Source of the DNA: Leptothrix discophora
GTDB taxonomy: Bacteria > Pseudomonadota > Gammaproteobacteria > Burkholderiales > Burkholderiaceae_C
Length of the DNA stretch: 60,770 nt
Direction of reading: 5' to 3'
Assembly (NCBI RefSeq): GCF_030705305.1
Contig: NZ_JAUZEE010000017.1
Span: 1 to 60,770 of the forward strand
In this document: positions 46,301 through 54,904 of the stretch, piece after piece
Position numbering within the stretch: position 1 is the stretch's first letter
Layout of the letters: each line of letters begins with the position of its first letter
Program-made: the position numbers and the translations under genes
The notes under the pieces: model-generated
Databases searched by the model: none
What the model saw: the letters and a program-made list of their open reading frames with translations, nothing else
What the model was told of the DNA's origin: nothing

Positions 46301-47095
46301 TTGGCCCACGCCCCGTCGACCTCGCCCAGCCCGGCCGCCCCCGAGCCGCGCGGCCTGCTGCGGCTGCTGCTGGTCACGTGGCTGTGGGTGCTGGTGGCCT
46401 GGCTGGGCCTGCTGTCGCTGAGCTGGACCCTGCTGGCGATGCTGCTGCACCCCGTGCTGCCAGCCGCCTTCGGCCAGCGCCTGGGCCGCGCGGTGATCTC
46501 CTGGGGCTACCGCTTCTACTGGGTCTGCGGCCGGGCCAGCGGGCTGATGCGCATCGACGCGAGCGCGCTCGACGTGCTGGCCGACCAGCCCGGCGGCCTG
46601 ATCGTCGCGGCCAATCACCCGTGCATGGCCGACGCCATGCTGATCGTCGCGCGGCTGCCGCGCAGCGTCTGCATCATGAAGGCCGGCCTGCAGCGCAACA
46701 TCTTCCTCGGCGCCGGCGCCCGGCTGGCGCGCTACATCGCCAACGACGTGCCACACCTGCTGGTGCGCAGCGCCGTCGATGAACTCCAGGCCGGTGCGCA
46801 GCTGGTGCTGTTCCCCGAAGGCACGCGCACCGAAGGCGGCCGGCTGCAGCCGCTGCGCGGGGGCATCGCGCTGATCGCGCAGCGGGCCCGGGTGCCGGTG
46901 CAGGTCGTCATCATCGAGACCGACTCGCCCTTCCTCGCCAAGGGCTGGCCGATCTGGCGCCTGCCGCCGGTGCCGATGCACTACCGGCTGCGGCTGGGCC
47001 AGCGCTTCGAGCCGCCGCCAGCCGACGATCCACACGCGCCGGCCGAGCTGATGCAGGCCCTCAAGACCCACCTCGAACACGAGCTCAGCCGATGA
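46301..47095 (+). CDS. PlsC-like 1-acylglycerophosphate acyltransferase (264 aa)
   Basis: The catalytic HxxxxD motif is present as NHPCMADAM and the phosphate-binding motif as FPEGTRTEGG. A hydrophobic N-terminal helix (LLLVTWLWVLVAWLGLL) anchors it. Known aryl polyene clusters carry this acyltransferase. A TTG at 46301, 4 bases after the stop of the porin-like gene, is the best start in frame; no ATG fits near the N-terminus. It overlaps the next gene by 4 bases. Confidence 0.82.
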   Translation: MAHAPSTSPSPAAPEPRGLLRLLLVTWLWVLVAWLGLLSLSWTLLAMLLHPVLPAAFGQRLGRAVISWGYRFYWVCGRASGLMRIDASALDVLADQPGGLIVAANHPCMADAMLIVARLPRSVCIMKAGLQRNIFLGAGARLARYIANDVPHLLVRSAVDELQAGAQLVLFPEGTRTEGGRLQPLRGGIALIAQRARVPVQVVIIETDSPFLAKGWPIWRLPPVPMHYRLRLGQRFEPPPADDPHAPAELMQALKTHLEHELSR

Positions 47096-47952
47096 GCCAC
47101 CCGATGCCTTCGACCCCGCCGCAGACCATGAGCCCGACGTTGCCGCCGACCTCCCCTCCGACCTCGCCTCATCCGACCCACGCGCTGCTCATCCCCAGCT
47201 ACAACACCGGCCCCAAGGTCTACGAGACCGTGCGCGCCGCCCGCGCGCAGTGGGCGCCCGTCTGGGTCGTCGTCGACGGCAGCACGGACGGCACGGCCGA
47301 GGGCCTGCAGGCCCTGGCCGCCGAGGATGCGCTGCTCAAGGTGCTGGTGCTGCCGCACAACCAGGGCAAGGGCGCGGCGGTGCTGCACGGCCTGCAGGCG
47401 GCCCGCGCGGCCGGTCACACCCATGTGCTGGCGATGGATTCCGACGGCCAGCATCCGGCCGAGCTGATCCGGGCCTTCATGCAGGCCTCGATCGAGAAGC
47501 CCGACGCGATGGTGCTGGGCGAGCCGGTGTTCGACGCCTCCGCGCCGCTGCTGCGGGTGCGCGGGCGGCGCATCTCCAATGGCTGGACCAACCTCGAGAC
47601 GCTGGGCGCGGGCATCCACGATTCGCTCTACGGCTTCCGCGTCTACCCGATCGAGCCGCTGATCGCGGTGATGCGCAGCCAGCCGTGGATGCGCCGCTTC
47701 GACTTCGACACCGAGGCCGTCGTGCGGCTGGCCTGGCGCGGCGTCGCGCCGATCAACCGCAAGGCGCCGGTGAAGTACCTCAGCGCCGAGGAAGGCGGCG
47801 TCTCGCACTTCCACTACGTGCGCGACAACGTCCTGCTGACGTGGATGCACACGCGGCTGATGGTCGAGTTCGGCCTGCGACTGCCGCTGCTGCTGCTCAG
47901 GCGCCTGTTGAGGCAGCCGCCGTTCCAGTACCTCGGCCGGAACTCGGACTGA
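47092..47952 (+). CDS. Family 2 glycosyltransferase (286 aa)
   Basis: The GT-A fold is recognised by ALLIPSYNTG, VVDGSTDGT and the DxD-like AMDSDGQHP. Relatives transfer sugars from nucleotide sugars to lipid phosphate. In other aryl polyene clusters a glycosyltransferase is fused to an LpxL-like acyltransferase; here the two are separate (see 54891-55838). The N-terminus is Pro/Thr-rich. Its last 56 bases overlap the convergent antiporter gene. Confidence 0.83.
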   Translation: MSHPMPSTPPQTMSPTLPPTSPPTSPHPTHALLIPSYNTGPKVYETVRAARAQWAPVWVVVDGSTDGTAEGLQALAAEDALLKVLVLPHNQGKGAAVLHGLQAARAAGHTHVLAMDSDGQHPAELIRAFMQASIEKPDAMVLGEPVFDASAPLLRVRGRRISNGWTNLETLGAGIHDSLYGFRVYPIEPLIAVMRSQPWMRRFDFDTEAVVRLAWRGVAPINRKAPVKYLSAEEGGVSHFHYVRDNVLLTWMHTRLMVEFGLRLPLLLLRRLLRQPPFQYLGRNSD

Positions 47953-49321
47953 GCGGCGCGGCCGCACCCTCGCGGCCGGCCAGCACCGCATCGCCCTGCA
48001 GAGCCGGCAACCAGCGCCGCAGCATCGGCGTCGTCACCAGGGTCGAGAAGACCGCCATGAGGACCAGCATCGTGAAGACCTCGCGGCCGATCACGCCGAG
48101 GTCGTAGCCGACGTTGATGATGATGAGTTCCATCAGCGCGCGCGTGTTCATCAGGATGCCGACCAGCCGCGCCGCCGGCGACGACAGCCCGGCGAAGCGC
48201 GCCGCCAGCGAGCAGGCGCCGTACTTGCCCAACGTGGCCAGGAAGATCAGCAGCGCGCACCAGCCCCAGGCGCTGGCGCCCGACAGCGAGCCGATGTCGG
48301 TGCGCAGCCCCGTGTAGGTGAAGAAGATCGGCAGGAAGAAAACCTGCACGAAGCCGCCGACGCGGGCCTGCCAGGCCTCGGCGAAGGCATGCTGGCGGTG
48401 CAGCAGGACGCCGGCCATGAAGCCGCCGAAGATCGCGAAGATGCCGAGCTGGTAGGTGCACATGCCCATCGCGAAGATCAGCGCGATGACCACGCCCATC
48501 GACGTCGGGCCGACCTCGCCGCCATCGGCCTTCAGGCGCCAGGCGATGAAGCGTTCCAGCGGCGGGCGCAGCAGGAACCAGCTGACCAGGCCGAAGGCCA
48601 GCACGCCGCCGACCTCGCGGGCGAAGGCGCCGGCCGAGAAGGCCGCCGTGCTCAGCGCCGTCACCAGCGCCAGCAGCAGCCAGCCGACCACGTCGTTGAT
48701 CGCCGCCGCGCTGATCGTGATGACGCCCAGCGGCGTGCGCGTCAGGCCGAACTCCATCAGGATGCGGCCGAGGATGGGCAGCGCGGTGATCGAGAAGGCG
48801 GTGCCGATGAACAGCGCGAAGGCAAAGCGCGGCGCACCGGTCTGCAGGCTTTCGGGCATCGCCCAGCCCAGGCCCAGGCCCAGGCCGAAGGGCGCGACCA
48901 GCCCCGCCAGCGCGACCCACCAGACCGCGCGCCGGTTGCGGCGCTCGGACAGGTGGCCGAAGTCGAAGGCCAGGCCGATCTGGAACATCAGCAGCAGCAG
49001 GCCGACCTGCGACAGGATGGTCAGCGTCTGCGGCCCGACCGAGCGGAAGACCGCCTGGAACAGCTCCGGTGCCAGCGCACCGAACAGCGACGGCCCGAGC
49101 AGCAGGCCGGTGACGATCTCGCCGACCGCCGTCGACTGGCCCAGCCGCTGAGCCACCGCCCCACCCAGCCGGCCGGCCAGCACGATGATGACCAGCTGCA
49201 GCAGGACCGCGAACAGCAGCGCCTCGCTGGCATGCACGCCCGCCGCAGCGGCGGCCTGAGAGGCCGCCTGTGCCGCCGTGTGTGCCGCCGCCTGAGCCGC
49301 CGCCTGCACGTCCGGGCTCAC
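47897..49321 (-). CDS. CPA2-family cation/proton antiporter (474 aa)
   Basis: Twelve or so helices are visible, with LLGPSLFGAL near residue 65 and ITALPILGRILMEF and NDVVGWLLLALV in the core, typical of KefB/NapA-like Na+ or K+ /H+ antiporters. There is no RCK domain. The GTG at 49321 overlaps the fabG-like stop by 4 bases (GTGA), so it is translated with the pigment operon. The role in pigment making is unknown; homologues are not standard members of such clusters. It could also be a passenger. Confidence 0.8.
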   Translation of the reverse strand: MSPDVQAAAQAAAHTAAQAASQAAAAAGVHASEALLFAVLLQLVIIVLAGRLGGAVAQRLGQSTAVGEIVTGLLLGPSLFGALAPELFQAVFRSVGPQTLTILSQVGLLLLMFQIGLAFDFGHLSERRNRRAVWWVALAGLVAPFGLGLGLGWAMPESLQTGAPRFAFALFIGTAFSITALPILGRILMEFGLTRTPLGVITISAAAINDVVGWLLLALVTALSTAAFSAGAFAREVGGVLAFGLVSWFLLRPPLERFIAWRLKADGGEVGPTSMGVVIALIFAMGMCTYQLGIFAIFGGFMAGVLLHRQHAFAEAWQARVGGFVQVFFLPIFFTYTGLRTDIGSLSGASAWGWCALLIFLATLGKYGACSLAARFAGLSSPAARLVGILMNTRALMELIIINVGYDLGVIGREVFTMLVLMAVFSTLVTTPMLRRWLPALQGDAVLAGREGAAAPLSPSSGRGTGTAAASTGA

Positions 49322-50061
49322 GCCATGCCCCCGTTGATCGAGACGACCTGGCCGGAGATGTAGCCGGCCTCCTCGCCGCACAGGAAGCCGACCAGCGCGG
49401 CGACCTCGTCGGGCCGTCCGGCGCGCTTGACCGGCACGAGGCTGGCGATGAGCTTGTCGTCGAACACCGCGTCGGCCATGGCCGAGGCGATGATGCCCGG
49501 CGCCACCGCGTTGACGGTCACGCCGCGGCTGGCCAGCTCCATCGACAGCGCCTTGGTCGCGCTGTGCAGCGCGCCCTTGGCCGCCGCGTAGTTGACCTGG
49601 CCGCGGTTGCCGGTGATGCCGGCGACCGAGCCGATGTTGACGATGCGGCCCCAGCGGGTGCGCAGCATCGGCAAGGTCAGCGGCTGCGTCACGTTGAAGA
49701 AGCCGTTGACCGAGACGTCGAGCACGCGGTCCCATTGGTCCGGGCGCAGGCCGGGGAAGACGGCGTCGTCGTGGATGCCGGCGTTGTTGACCAGGATCTG
49801 CACCGGACCGTCCTTGAGCAGCGCCTCGATCGCGGCGGCGCTGGCGGCCCGGTCGGTCACGTCGAAGGCGACCGGCTCGGCGCTCAGGCCCTCGGCCCGC
49901 AGCGCGTCGGCCAGCGCCTGGGCGGCCGACAGGCGGCTGTTGGCATGCACGATGACGTGGTGGCCGGCCTGCGCCAGCCGGCGCGCGATGGCGCTGCCCA
50001 GGTCGCCGCTGGCACCGGTCACGAGGGCGCGGCGCGGGGACTTCTTGTCGGGGTCGATCAT
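49318..50061 (-). CDS. 3-oxoacyl-ACP reductase, FabG-like (247 aa)
   Basis: The SDR signatures are present: NADP-binding TGASGDLGSAIA, NNAGIHD, the catalytic Ser in NIGSVAGITGNRGQVNY and YAAAKGAL (YxxxK). It reduces the beta-keto group formed by each condensation (ApeQ role). It overlaps the upstream dehydratase-like gene's end region closely (19 bases between stop and start) and the downstream antiporter start. Confidence 0.9.
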   Translation of the reverse strand: MIDPDKKSPRRALVTGASGDLGSAIARRLAQAGHHVIVHANSRLSAAQALADALRAEGLSAEPVAFDVTDRAASAAAIEALLKDGPVQILVNNAGIHDDAVFPGLRPDQWDRVLDVSVNGFFNVTQPLTLPMLRTRWGRIVNIGSVAGITGNRGQVNYAAAKGALHSATKALSMELASRGVTVNAVAPGIIASAMADAVFDDKLIASLVPVKRAGRPDEVAALVGFLCGEEAGYISGQVVSINGGMA

Positions 50062-50079
50062 GTCGATTCCAGGAGGGTT

Positions 50080-50598
50080 TCAGGTCGGTGCGGGTGGCAC
50101 GGTTGGTGCGATGGGCGTGTTGAGCACCACCGCCGCGCGGCCGCTGGCCAGCATCTCGTCGCCGTGGCGGACGCTGAACTGGTAGAGGATCTGCTGCGCA
50201 TCGCCGGCCTGGCGGACCACCTCGATGCGCAGCGGGCCGGCCAGGTCATCGAGCCGCCAGCGGCTGAAGTCGACGCCCCGGGCGCTGGCGAGGAAGCCCG
50301 GCCTGGGTGGCTCAGGGACTGAGCCACCCAGTGCAGCCTGTGCCCGTTCACCGAGCAGCGCGCCATGCAGCGCCATGGCCTGGGCCGCGTATTCGATCGC
50401 CGCGCCGCTGCGCAGCCCGCCGGCGCTGCGCAGCGGGTTCGTGGCCGAGCGGTGGCTGTCGGCCTCGCAGACGATGCGCGTGTCGTCCCAGGCCAGCAGG
50501 CGGTCGAGCAGGCACATGCTGCCGGCATGCGGGATGCGCGTGGCGATGCCGTCGCGGCCCATCAGGGGGTCGGCCTTCTGCGGCGCGGCGTCCGTCAT
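50080..50598 (-). CDS. Hotdog-fold 3-hydroxyacyl-ACP dehydratase, ApeP type (172 aa)
   Basis: The phrase IPHAGSMCLLDRLLAWDDTRIVCEA is characteristic of the ApeP-type dehydratase, with the catalytic His in IPHAG. It removes water to create each double bond of the polyene. The start overlaps the upstream CLF-like gene by 4 bases (ATGA). It works with the second dehydratase at 55828-56169. Confidence 0.87.
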   Translation of the reverse strand: MTDAAPQKADPLMGRDGIATRIPHAGSMCLLDRLLAWDDTRIVCEADSHRSATNPLRSAGGLRSGAAIEYAAQAMALHGALLGERAQAALGGSVPEPPRPGFLASARGVDFSRWRLDDLAGPLRIEVVRQAGDAQQILYQFSVRHGDEMLASGRAAVVLNTPIAPTVPPAPT

Positions 50599-51401
50599 GT
50601 GCCGACCCGGATGCGCAGCGCCGGTCCGGCCGGCCAGGACAGGCAGACCTCGGCCGGCTGGCCGCGCGAGATCGCCTCCAGCAGCGGCAGCGCGCGGGCC
50701 GCCGGCACCTGGGTGCGCAGGCCTTCGAGGCCGACGTCGTGGCAAGGCATCTCGGCCACCGAGCCGGCCGGCAGCAGTTCCACGGCCAGCCGGGCCAGGT
50801 CGTCGTCGGCCGGTTCGGGCGACAGGATCAGGGCGACGCCGACCACGTCGGCCATCGGCCGCGCCGCCTGCAAGGGCTCCGGGTAGGGGCTGTCGCTGGC
50901 CACCAGCAGGATGGGCTGGCGGCGCGCGCGCACCAGGCCGATCGCCTCGACCAGGCCGGCGACGAAGCTGCCGTCGTGCGCGCACAGGCTGGTCGAGGCC
51001 TCGCGGCCGGCGACCGCGATGTGCCAGTAGCCGGCCGGCGCGTTGTGGACCGAGTTGGTGAAGCGCGTCGGCGAGACCAGCCGCTGCGGCTGGGCCAGCG
51101 CCTCGCACAGCGCGTGGCAGTTCGCGCCGTCGCCGTTGGACGAGGTGTAGACCGAGGCCAGCGTGGCCGGGTCGACCGCGCCGGCCTGCACGACCTGCTC
51201 GGCCACGACCAGCGCGACCTTGACGGCCGCGCCGGCCCGGCGGCGCTCCGCCGGCGGCAGGCGCTGCGGCGCGCCCAGCACGGTCGGCGCATGGACCCAG
51301 GGCTGTGCGCCGGTCAGCACCGGCTGCGCGGCGGTCCAGTCGGCCAGGCCGGGACCGACCAGCGCGACGGCCCGCACGGACAAGGAAAGTGCCGCGCTCA
51401 T
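50595..51401 (-). CDS. Second ketosynthase-like chain length factor (268 aa)
   Basis: Like the protein at 36145-37020 it is a short KS-like domain with SPTRFTNSVHNAPAGYWHIAVAG, and no condensing Cys. It is coupled to the KS at 51398-52612 by overlapping codons, forming the second KS/CLF pair. The two CLF-like proteins are paralogues but not close copies, as their flanks differ strongly. Confidence 0.82.
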   Translation of the reverse strand: MSAALSLSVRAVALVGPGLADWTAAQPVLTGAQPWVHAPTVLGAPQRLPPAERRRAGAAVKVALVVAEQVVQAGAVDPATLASVYTSSNGDGANCHALCEALAQPQRLVSPTRFTNSVHNAPAGYWHIAVAGREASTSLCAHDGSFVAGLVEAIGLVRARRQPILLVASDSPYPEPLQAARPMADVVGVALILSPEPADDDLARLAVELLPAGSVAEMPCHDVGLEGLRTQVPAARALPLLEAISRGQPAEVCLSWPAGPALRIRVGT

Positions 51402-52612
51402 GCCGCACCTCCGAAGACGAGGCTGGCGTTCGAGCCGCCGAAGCCGAAGGAATTGCTCAGCACGCGGCGCACCGGCGCGTGGCGGTTCTCGCCCAGGTAG
51501 GCGATGTGCAGGTCCGGATCGGGCACCTCGCGGTGCAGGCCGCCGGGCATCAGGCCCTCGCGGATCGCCAGCAGGCTGAGGCTGGCCTCCACGCCACCGG
51601 CGGCGCCCAGGGTGTGGCCGGTCGCGCCCTTGGTCGAACTGGCCGGGACGCGGTCGCCGAAGACGGCCCGCACGGCGCGGTCCTCGGCCGCATCGTTGCC
51701 CGGCGTGGCGGTGCCGTGCAGGTTGATGTAGTCGATGTCGTCGGCGCCCAGGCCCGCATCGGCCAGCGCCATGCGCATGGCCGCGACGGCGCCCAGGCCC
51801 TCGGGATGGGGCGAGCTCATGTGGTGACCGTCGCTGGACTCGCCACAGCCGAGCAGCCAGCCTGCCGGCACGCCGCCGGGCGCGCCGGCCGCGTCGCGCT
51901 GGACCAGGCCGTAGGCGGCCGCCTCGCCCAGCGACAGGCCGCTGCGGCGGGCGTCCCAGGGCCGGCAGATGTCGGGCGAGAACAGCTCCAGCGCGTTGAA
52001 GCCATAGAGCGTCGTCAGGCACAGGCTGTCGACGCCGCCGACCACGGCCGCGTCGATCCAGCCGGCCTCGATCAGGCGTTGTGCCGAGGCGTAGACCTTG
52101 GCGCTGGACGAGCAGGCGGTCGACACCACCCAGGTCGGCCCGGCCAGGTCGAGCGCGGCGGCGACGAAGCGGCCGAGCGCGCCGTTGTTGTGGGTCTCGC
52201 CGTAGTGGAAGTCGGCCGGCAGTTCGCCGGTGCCGGGTCCGGCTGGGCCGTCTTCGCGGCGCCGGTAGGCCAGTTCGGTCTCGTAGATGCCGGAGGTGCT
52301 GGTGCCCAGCAGCACGGCGACGCGGTGCGCACCCCAGCGCGCACGGGCCTGCGCGACGGCGTCGAGGAAGCCGTCCTGTTGCAGCGCCAGCCAGGCCAGC
52401 CGGTGGTTGCGGCAGTTCCAGTCGGCCAGGCCCTCGGGCAGGCGGACCCCGTCCAGGCCGCGCACCTGGCCGATCCAGCCGGCCAGCGTCACGTCCGGGA
52501 AATCGCAGGGTCGCAGGCCGCAGCGGCGCTCGTGCAACGCGACGACGTGTTCGTCCAGGCCCAGGCCGAGGGCGGTGCTCAAGGTGTGGTGGGTGATCGG
52601 CAGGGGCGTCAT
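51398..52612 (-). CDS. Beta-ketoacyl synthase, second KS of the KS/CLF pairs (404 aa)
   Basis: The catalytic Cys is in STACSSSAKVYASAQ, and the His residues are in LHGTATPGND and KGATGHTLGAAG. It shares GESSDGHHMSSPHPEGLGA with the KS at 34889-36148. Together with its CLF-like neighbour, the DH and the KR it makes up the iterative elongation set. It overlaps the methyltransferase stop upstream by 4 bases (ATGA). Confidence 0.9.
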   Translation of the reverse strand: MTPLPITHHTLSTALGLGLDEHVVALHERRCGLRPCDFPDVTLAGWIGQVRGLDGVRLPEGLADWNCRNHRLAWLALQQDGFLDAVAQARARWGAHRVAVLLGTSTSGIYETELAYRRREDGPAGPGTGELPADFHYGETHNNGALGRFVAAALDLAGPTWVVSTACSSSAKVYASAQRLIEAGWIDAAVVGGVDSLCLTTLYGFNALELFSPDICRPWDARRSGLSLGEAAAYGLVQRDAAGAPGGVPAGWLLGCGESSDGHHMSSPHPEGLGAVAAMRMALADAGLGADDIDYINLHGTATPGNDAAEDRAVRAVFGDRVPASSTKGATGHTLGAAGGVEASLSLLAIREGLMPGGLHREVPDPDLHIAYLGENRHAPVRRVLSNSFGFGGSNASLVFGGAA

Positions 52613-53412
52613 GTCGACGGGTCCTCGGCGGGCTTGCGCGCCACCAGCAGCACGTTGGCAAAGGGCGTGCCCTGGCTCATCGGCCGGGCCTCGGCGACGA
52701 AGCCGAGGCGCGCCAGCAGGTGCAGCCAGTCGCGCAGCGGCCGGCCCCAGGTCGGCGGCACGCGGTGGCCACGGGTCCAGGTGACGAGCCGGTCGACCCA
52801 CTGGCTGGCGACGAAGCCGGAACGGCGGTCGGCGTCGCCGATGCGCAGCAGCAGCACGCCGCCCGGCGTCAGCGCCTGGTGCACGCGGGCCAGCACGGCG
52901 TCCTGCGCGGCGATGTCGACGTAGTGCAGCACGTCGAGGATCACGACGGTGTCGCAGGCCGGGAAGGCGAGCTCGCGCATGTCGCCGCACAGCACCTGGA
53001 CATCGTGGCGGCCGGTCAGCGCGGCCTGGGCCCGGGCGACGTCGCGCGGCATCAGTTCGACGCCGGTGTAGTGCGCCAGCCCCGGTGCGGCGGCCCATTC
53101 GGCCGGCCACTGGCCGGCGCGGGCGGCTTGCTGGGCGGCGGGCACGAGGTGGGCCAGCAGGGCCTGGCCGCAGCCGATGTCGAGGATGCGCGCAGCGCTG
53201 CGGATCAGGCCGCTTTCGAGCAGGTGGCGGAACACCGGGTCACGCCCGAGCTTGCCGCGCGCGAAATGCCAGGCGAAGCGGCCGGCGCTTCGGTAGGGCG
53301 CGGTGGCCTGGTCGAGCAGGCGACGCCAGGCCAGGTCCGGGCGGACGGGCGGTGGCGGATCGGTCGCCCGGCGGGAAGGCGAATGGGGCTGGGTCTGCGT
53401 CTGGGTCGTCAT
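52609..53412 (-). CDS. SAM-dependent methyltransferase (267 aa)
   Basis: Motif I is ARILDIGCGQALLAHLV, followed by ELMPRD and the VVILDVLHYVD segment, so it is a class I methyltransferase. Similar proteins occur in aryl polyene and xanthomonadin clusters, where the head group can be O- or C-methylated. The substrate is not shown by sequence. Both ends overlap neighbours by 4 bases. Confidence 0.82.
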   Translation of the reverse strand: MTTQTQTQPHSPSRRATDPPPPVRPDLAWRRLLDQATAPYRSAGRFAWHFARGKLGRDPVFRHLLESGLIRSAARILDIGCGQALLAHLVPAAQQAARAGQWPAEWAAAPGLAHYTGVELMPRDVARAQAALTGRHDVQVLCGDMRELAFPACDTVVILDVLHYVDIAAQDAVLARVHQALTPGGVLLLRIGDADRRSGFVASQWVDRLVTWTRGHRVPPTWGRPLRDWLHLLARLGFVAEARPMSQGTPFANVLLVARKPAEDPST

Positions 53413-54314
53413 CGGATCGGCTCGGTCGATTCGGGCGTGGCGGTGGGATCGGCAGGGACGGGCTGGCGCAGGGGCGTGTCGCGCCAGGCCTGCGGCAGCG
53501 TCACCGCCGTCAGGCCCTGGGCGCGCAGCCGCGCCAGCAGCAGGGGCAGCACGGCCAGCACGACCGGCGTGCCGTCGGTCGTCCGGGCCGCATGGCCGTC
53601 GTGCAGCAGCAGGATGTCGCCAGCCGCCAGGTCGCGGCACAGGCGCGCGAGCACGCGCTGCGGGTCGCGCTCGCGGGTGTCGTAGCCGCGCCGGGTCCAG
53701 CTGGCCAGCGTCAGGCCCAGGCGGTGCAGCACCGGGTCCAGGAAGGGGTTGCGCAGGCCAGCCGGCGCGCGGAAGAACTCGGGCGTGCGGCCGGCGACAC
53801 GGCCCAGCACGGCCTGCGCGGCGCGCAGCTCGCGGGCATAGCCGCGCGGGCCCAGCAGCGAGAAGGTGTGGCGGTGGCGCAGGCTGTGGTTCTGCACGCT
53901 GTGGCCGCGCCGGACGATCTCTCGCACCAGTTCGGGATGGCGCTCGGCCCGCGCGGCGATGCAGAAGAAGGTGGCGCGGGCGCCGGCGGCGTCGAGCAGG
54001 TCCAGCACGGCCGGGGTCAGCTCGGGATCGGGGCCGTCGTCGATCGTCAGCGCGACCTCGCTGCGCGCCGCCGCCGCTGCGGGCAGGCGCAGCAGGTTGG
54101 GACCGAGCCAGGTGGCGCGCGGCCACAGGCCGGCAAACACGATCAGGGCGTGGTTGGCCATCCCCAGGGCCAGCGCCCAGGGCCACAGCGACGGCCGCAG
54201 CAGCAGCACCGGCACGGCCAGCACATGCAGCGCGACGCTGGCGCGCAGCAGCGGCGGCCAAGGCCAAGGCGAGACCGGCGCGGCCCGGGCCTGCGCGTGC
54301 AGGGTCGACGGCAT
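53409..54314 (-). CDS. Polysaccharide deacetylase-family protein (301 aa)
   Basis: Two membrane segments at the N-terminus (residues about 15-65) precede an NodB-type domain with VALTIDDGPDP and HSVQNHSLRH, the metal and base residues of carbohydrate deacetylases. It could deacetylate a sugar on the pigment's lipid anchor after the glycosyltransferase acts. This is inferred from its place in the operon. The overlap with the LolA-like gene is one base. Confidence 0.8.
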   Translation of the reverse strand: MPSTLHAQARAAPVSPWPWPPLLRASVALHVLAVPVLLLRPSLWPWALALGMANHALIVFAGLWPRATWLGPNLLRLPAAAAARSEVALTIDDGPDPELTPAVLDLLDAAGARATFFCIAARAERHPELVREIVRRGHSVQNHSLRHRHTFSLLGPRGYARELRAAQAVLGRVAGRTPEFFRAPAGLRNPFLDPVLHRLGLTLASWTRRGYDTRERDPQRVLARLCRDLAAGDILLLHDGHAARTTDGTPVVLAVLPLLLARLRAQGLTAVTLPQAWRDTPLRQPVPADPTATPESTEPIR

Positions 54315-54904
54315 CAGCGCGAGACCATTGCCGGCTCGATCTTCATGACCGAGCGGTCGCCATCGGCGAGTTCGAGCACGATCTCCTGGACCTCGGCCTG
54401 CCGGCCGCTGACGCGGATCGCGGCGATCGTGCCGCGCAGCTTGACGTCCAGTGGCTTGAGGTCCAGCGACCAGCGCTCGGCCGCGCCGCCAACCTGGGTG
54501 CTGAAGTACTTCTGCAGGGCCGCCTGGTTGCCGGTCAGCGTGCCACGCACGGCCTCGACCATGATCTGCGCCTCCGGCACGGCATCCAGCGCCAGCGTGC
54601 GGCTGCGGCTGCCCTGGCTCATGGTCAGCGTGTTGCCGTTGACCTGCAGCGCCTCGCGGCGCGGCTTGAGGGTGACGCGCTCGAAGCGGTCCGGCGCCGT
54701 GAAGCTGAGCCGGCCCGACGAGACCAGCGGCTGGTCCAGCTGGGCCACGGTGCGCTTCTCGGTGAAGCTGGCCTCGCCTTCCCTGACGCTGGCCAGCGTG
54801 CGCATCAGGTCCTCGAGGCCGAAGGCCCAGCCCGGCCCGGCCAGCGCCAGCAGCGATGCGCCCAGCCAGGCCCGCACGGCGTGGCGACGGTCAGGTCGGC
54901 GCAT
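54314..54904 (-). CDS. LolA-like outer-membrane carrier protein (196 aa)
   Basis: A signal peptide (residues about 1-27) is followed by a beta-rich domain with GEASFTEKRTVAQLDQPLVSSGRL and APDRFERVTLKP, as in LolA-related proteins of aryl polyene clusters. It probably binds the hydrophobic product in the periplasm and passes it to the outer membrane. It overlaps the acyltransferase gene upstream by 14 bases. Confidence 0.83.
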   Translation of the reverse strand: MRRPDRRHAVRAWLGASLLALAGPGWAFGLEDLMRTLASVREGEASFTEKRTVAQLDQPLVSSGRLSFTAPDRFERVTLKPRREALQVNGNTLTMSQGSRSRTLALDAVPEAQIMVEAVRGTLTGNQAALQKYFSTQVGGAAERWSLDLKPLDVKLRGTIAAIRVSGRQAEVQEIVLELADGDRSVMKIEPAMVSR

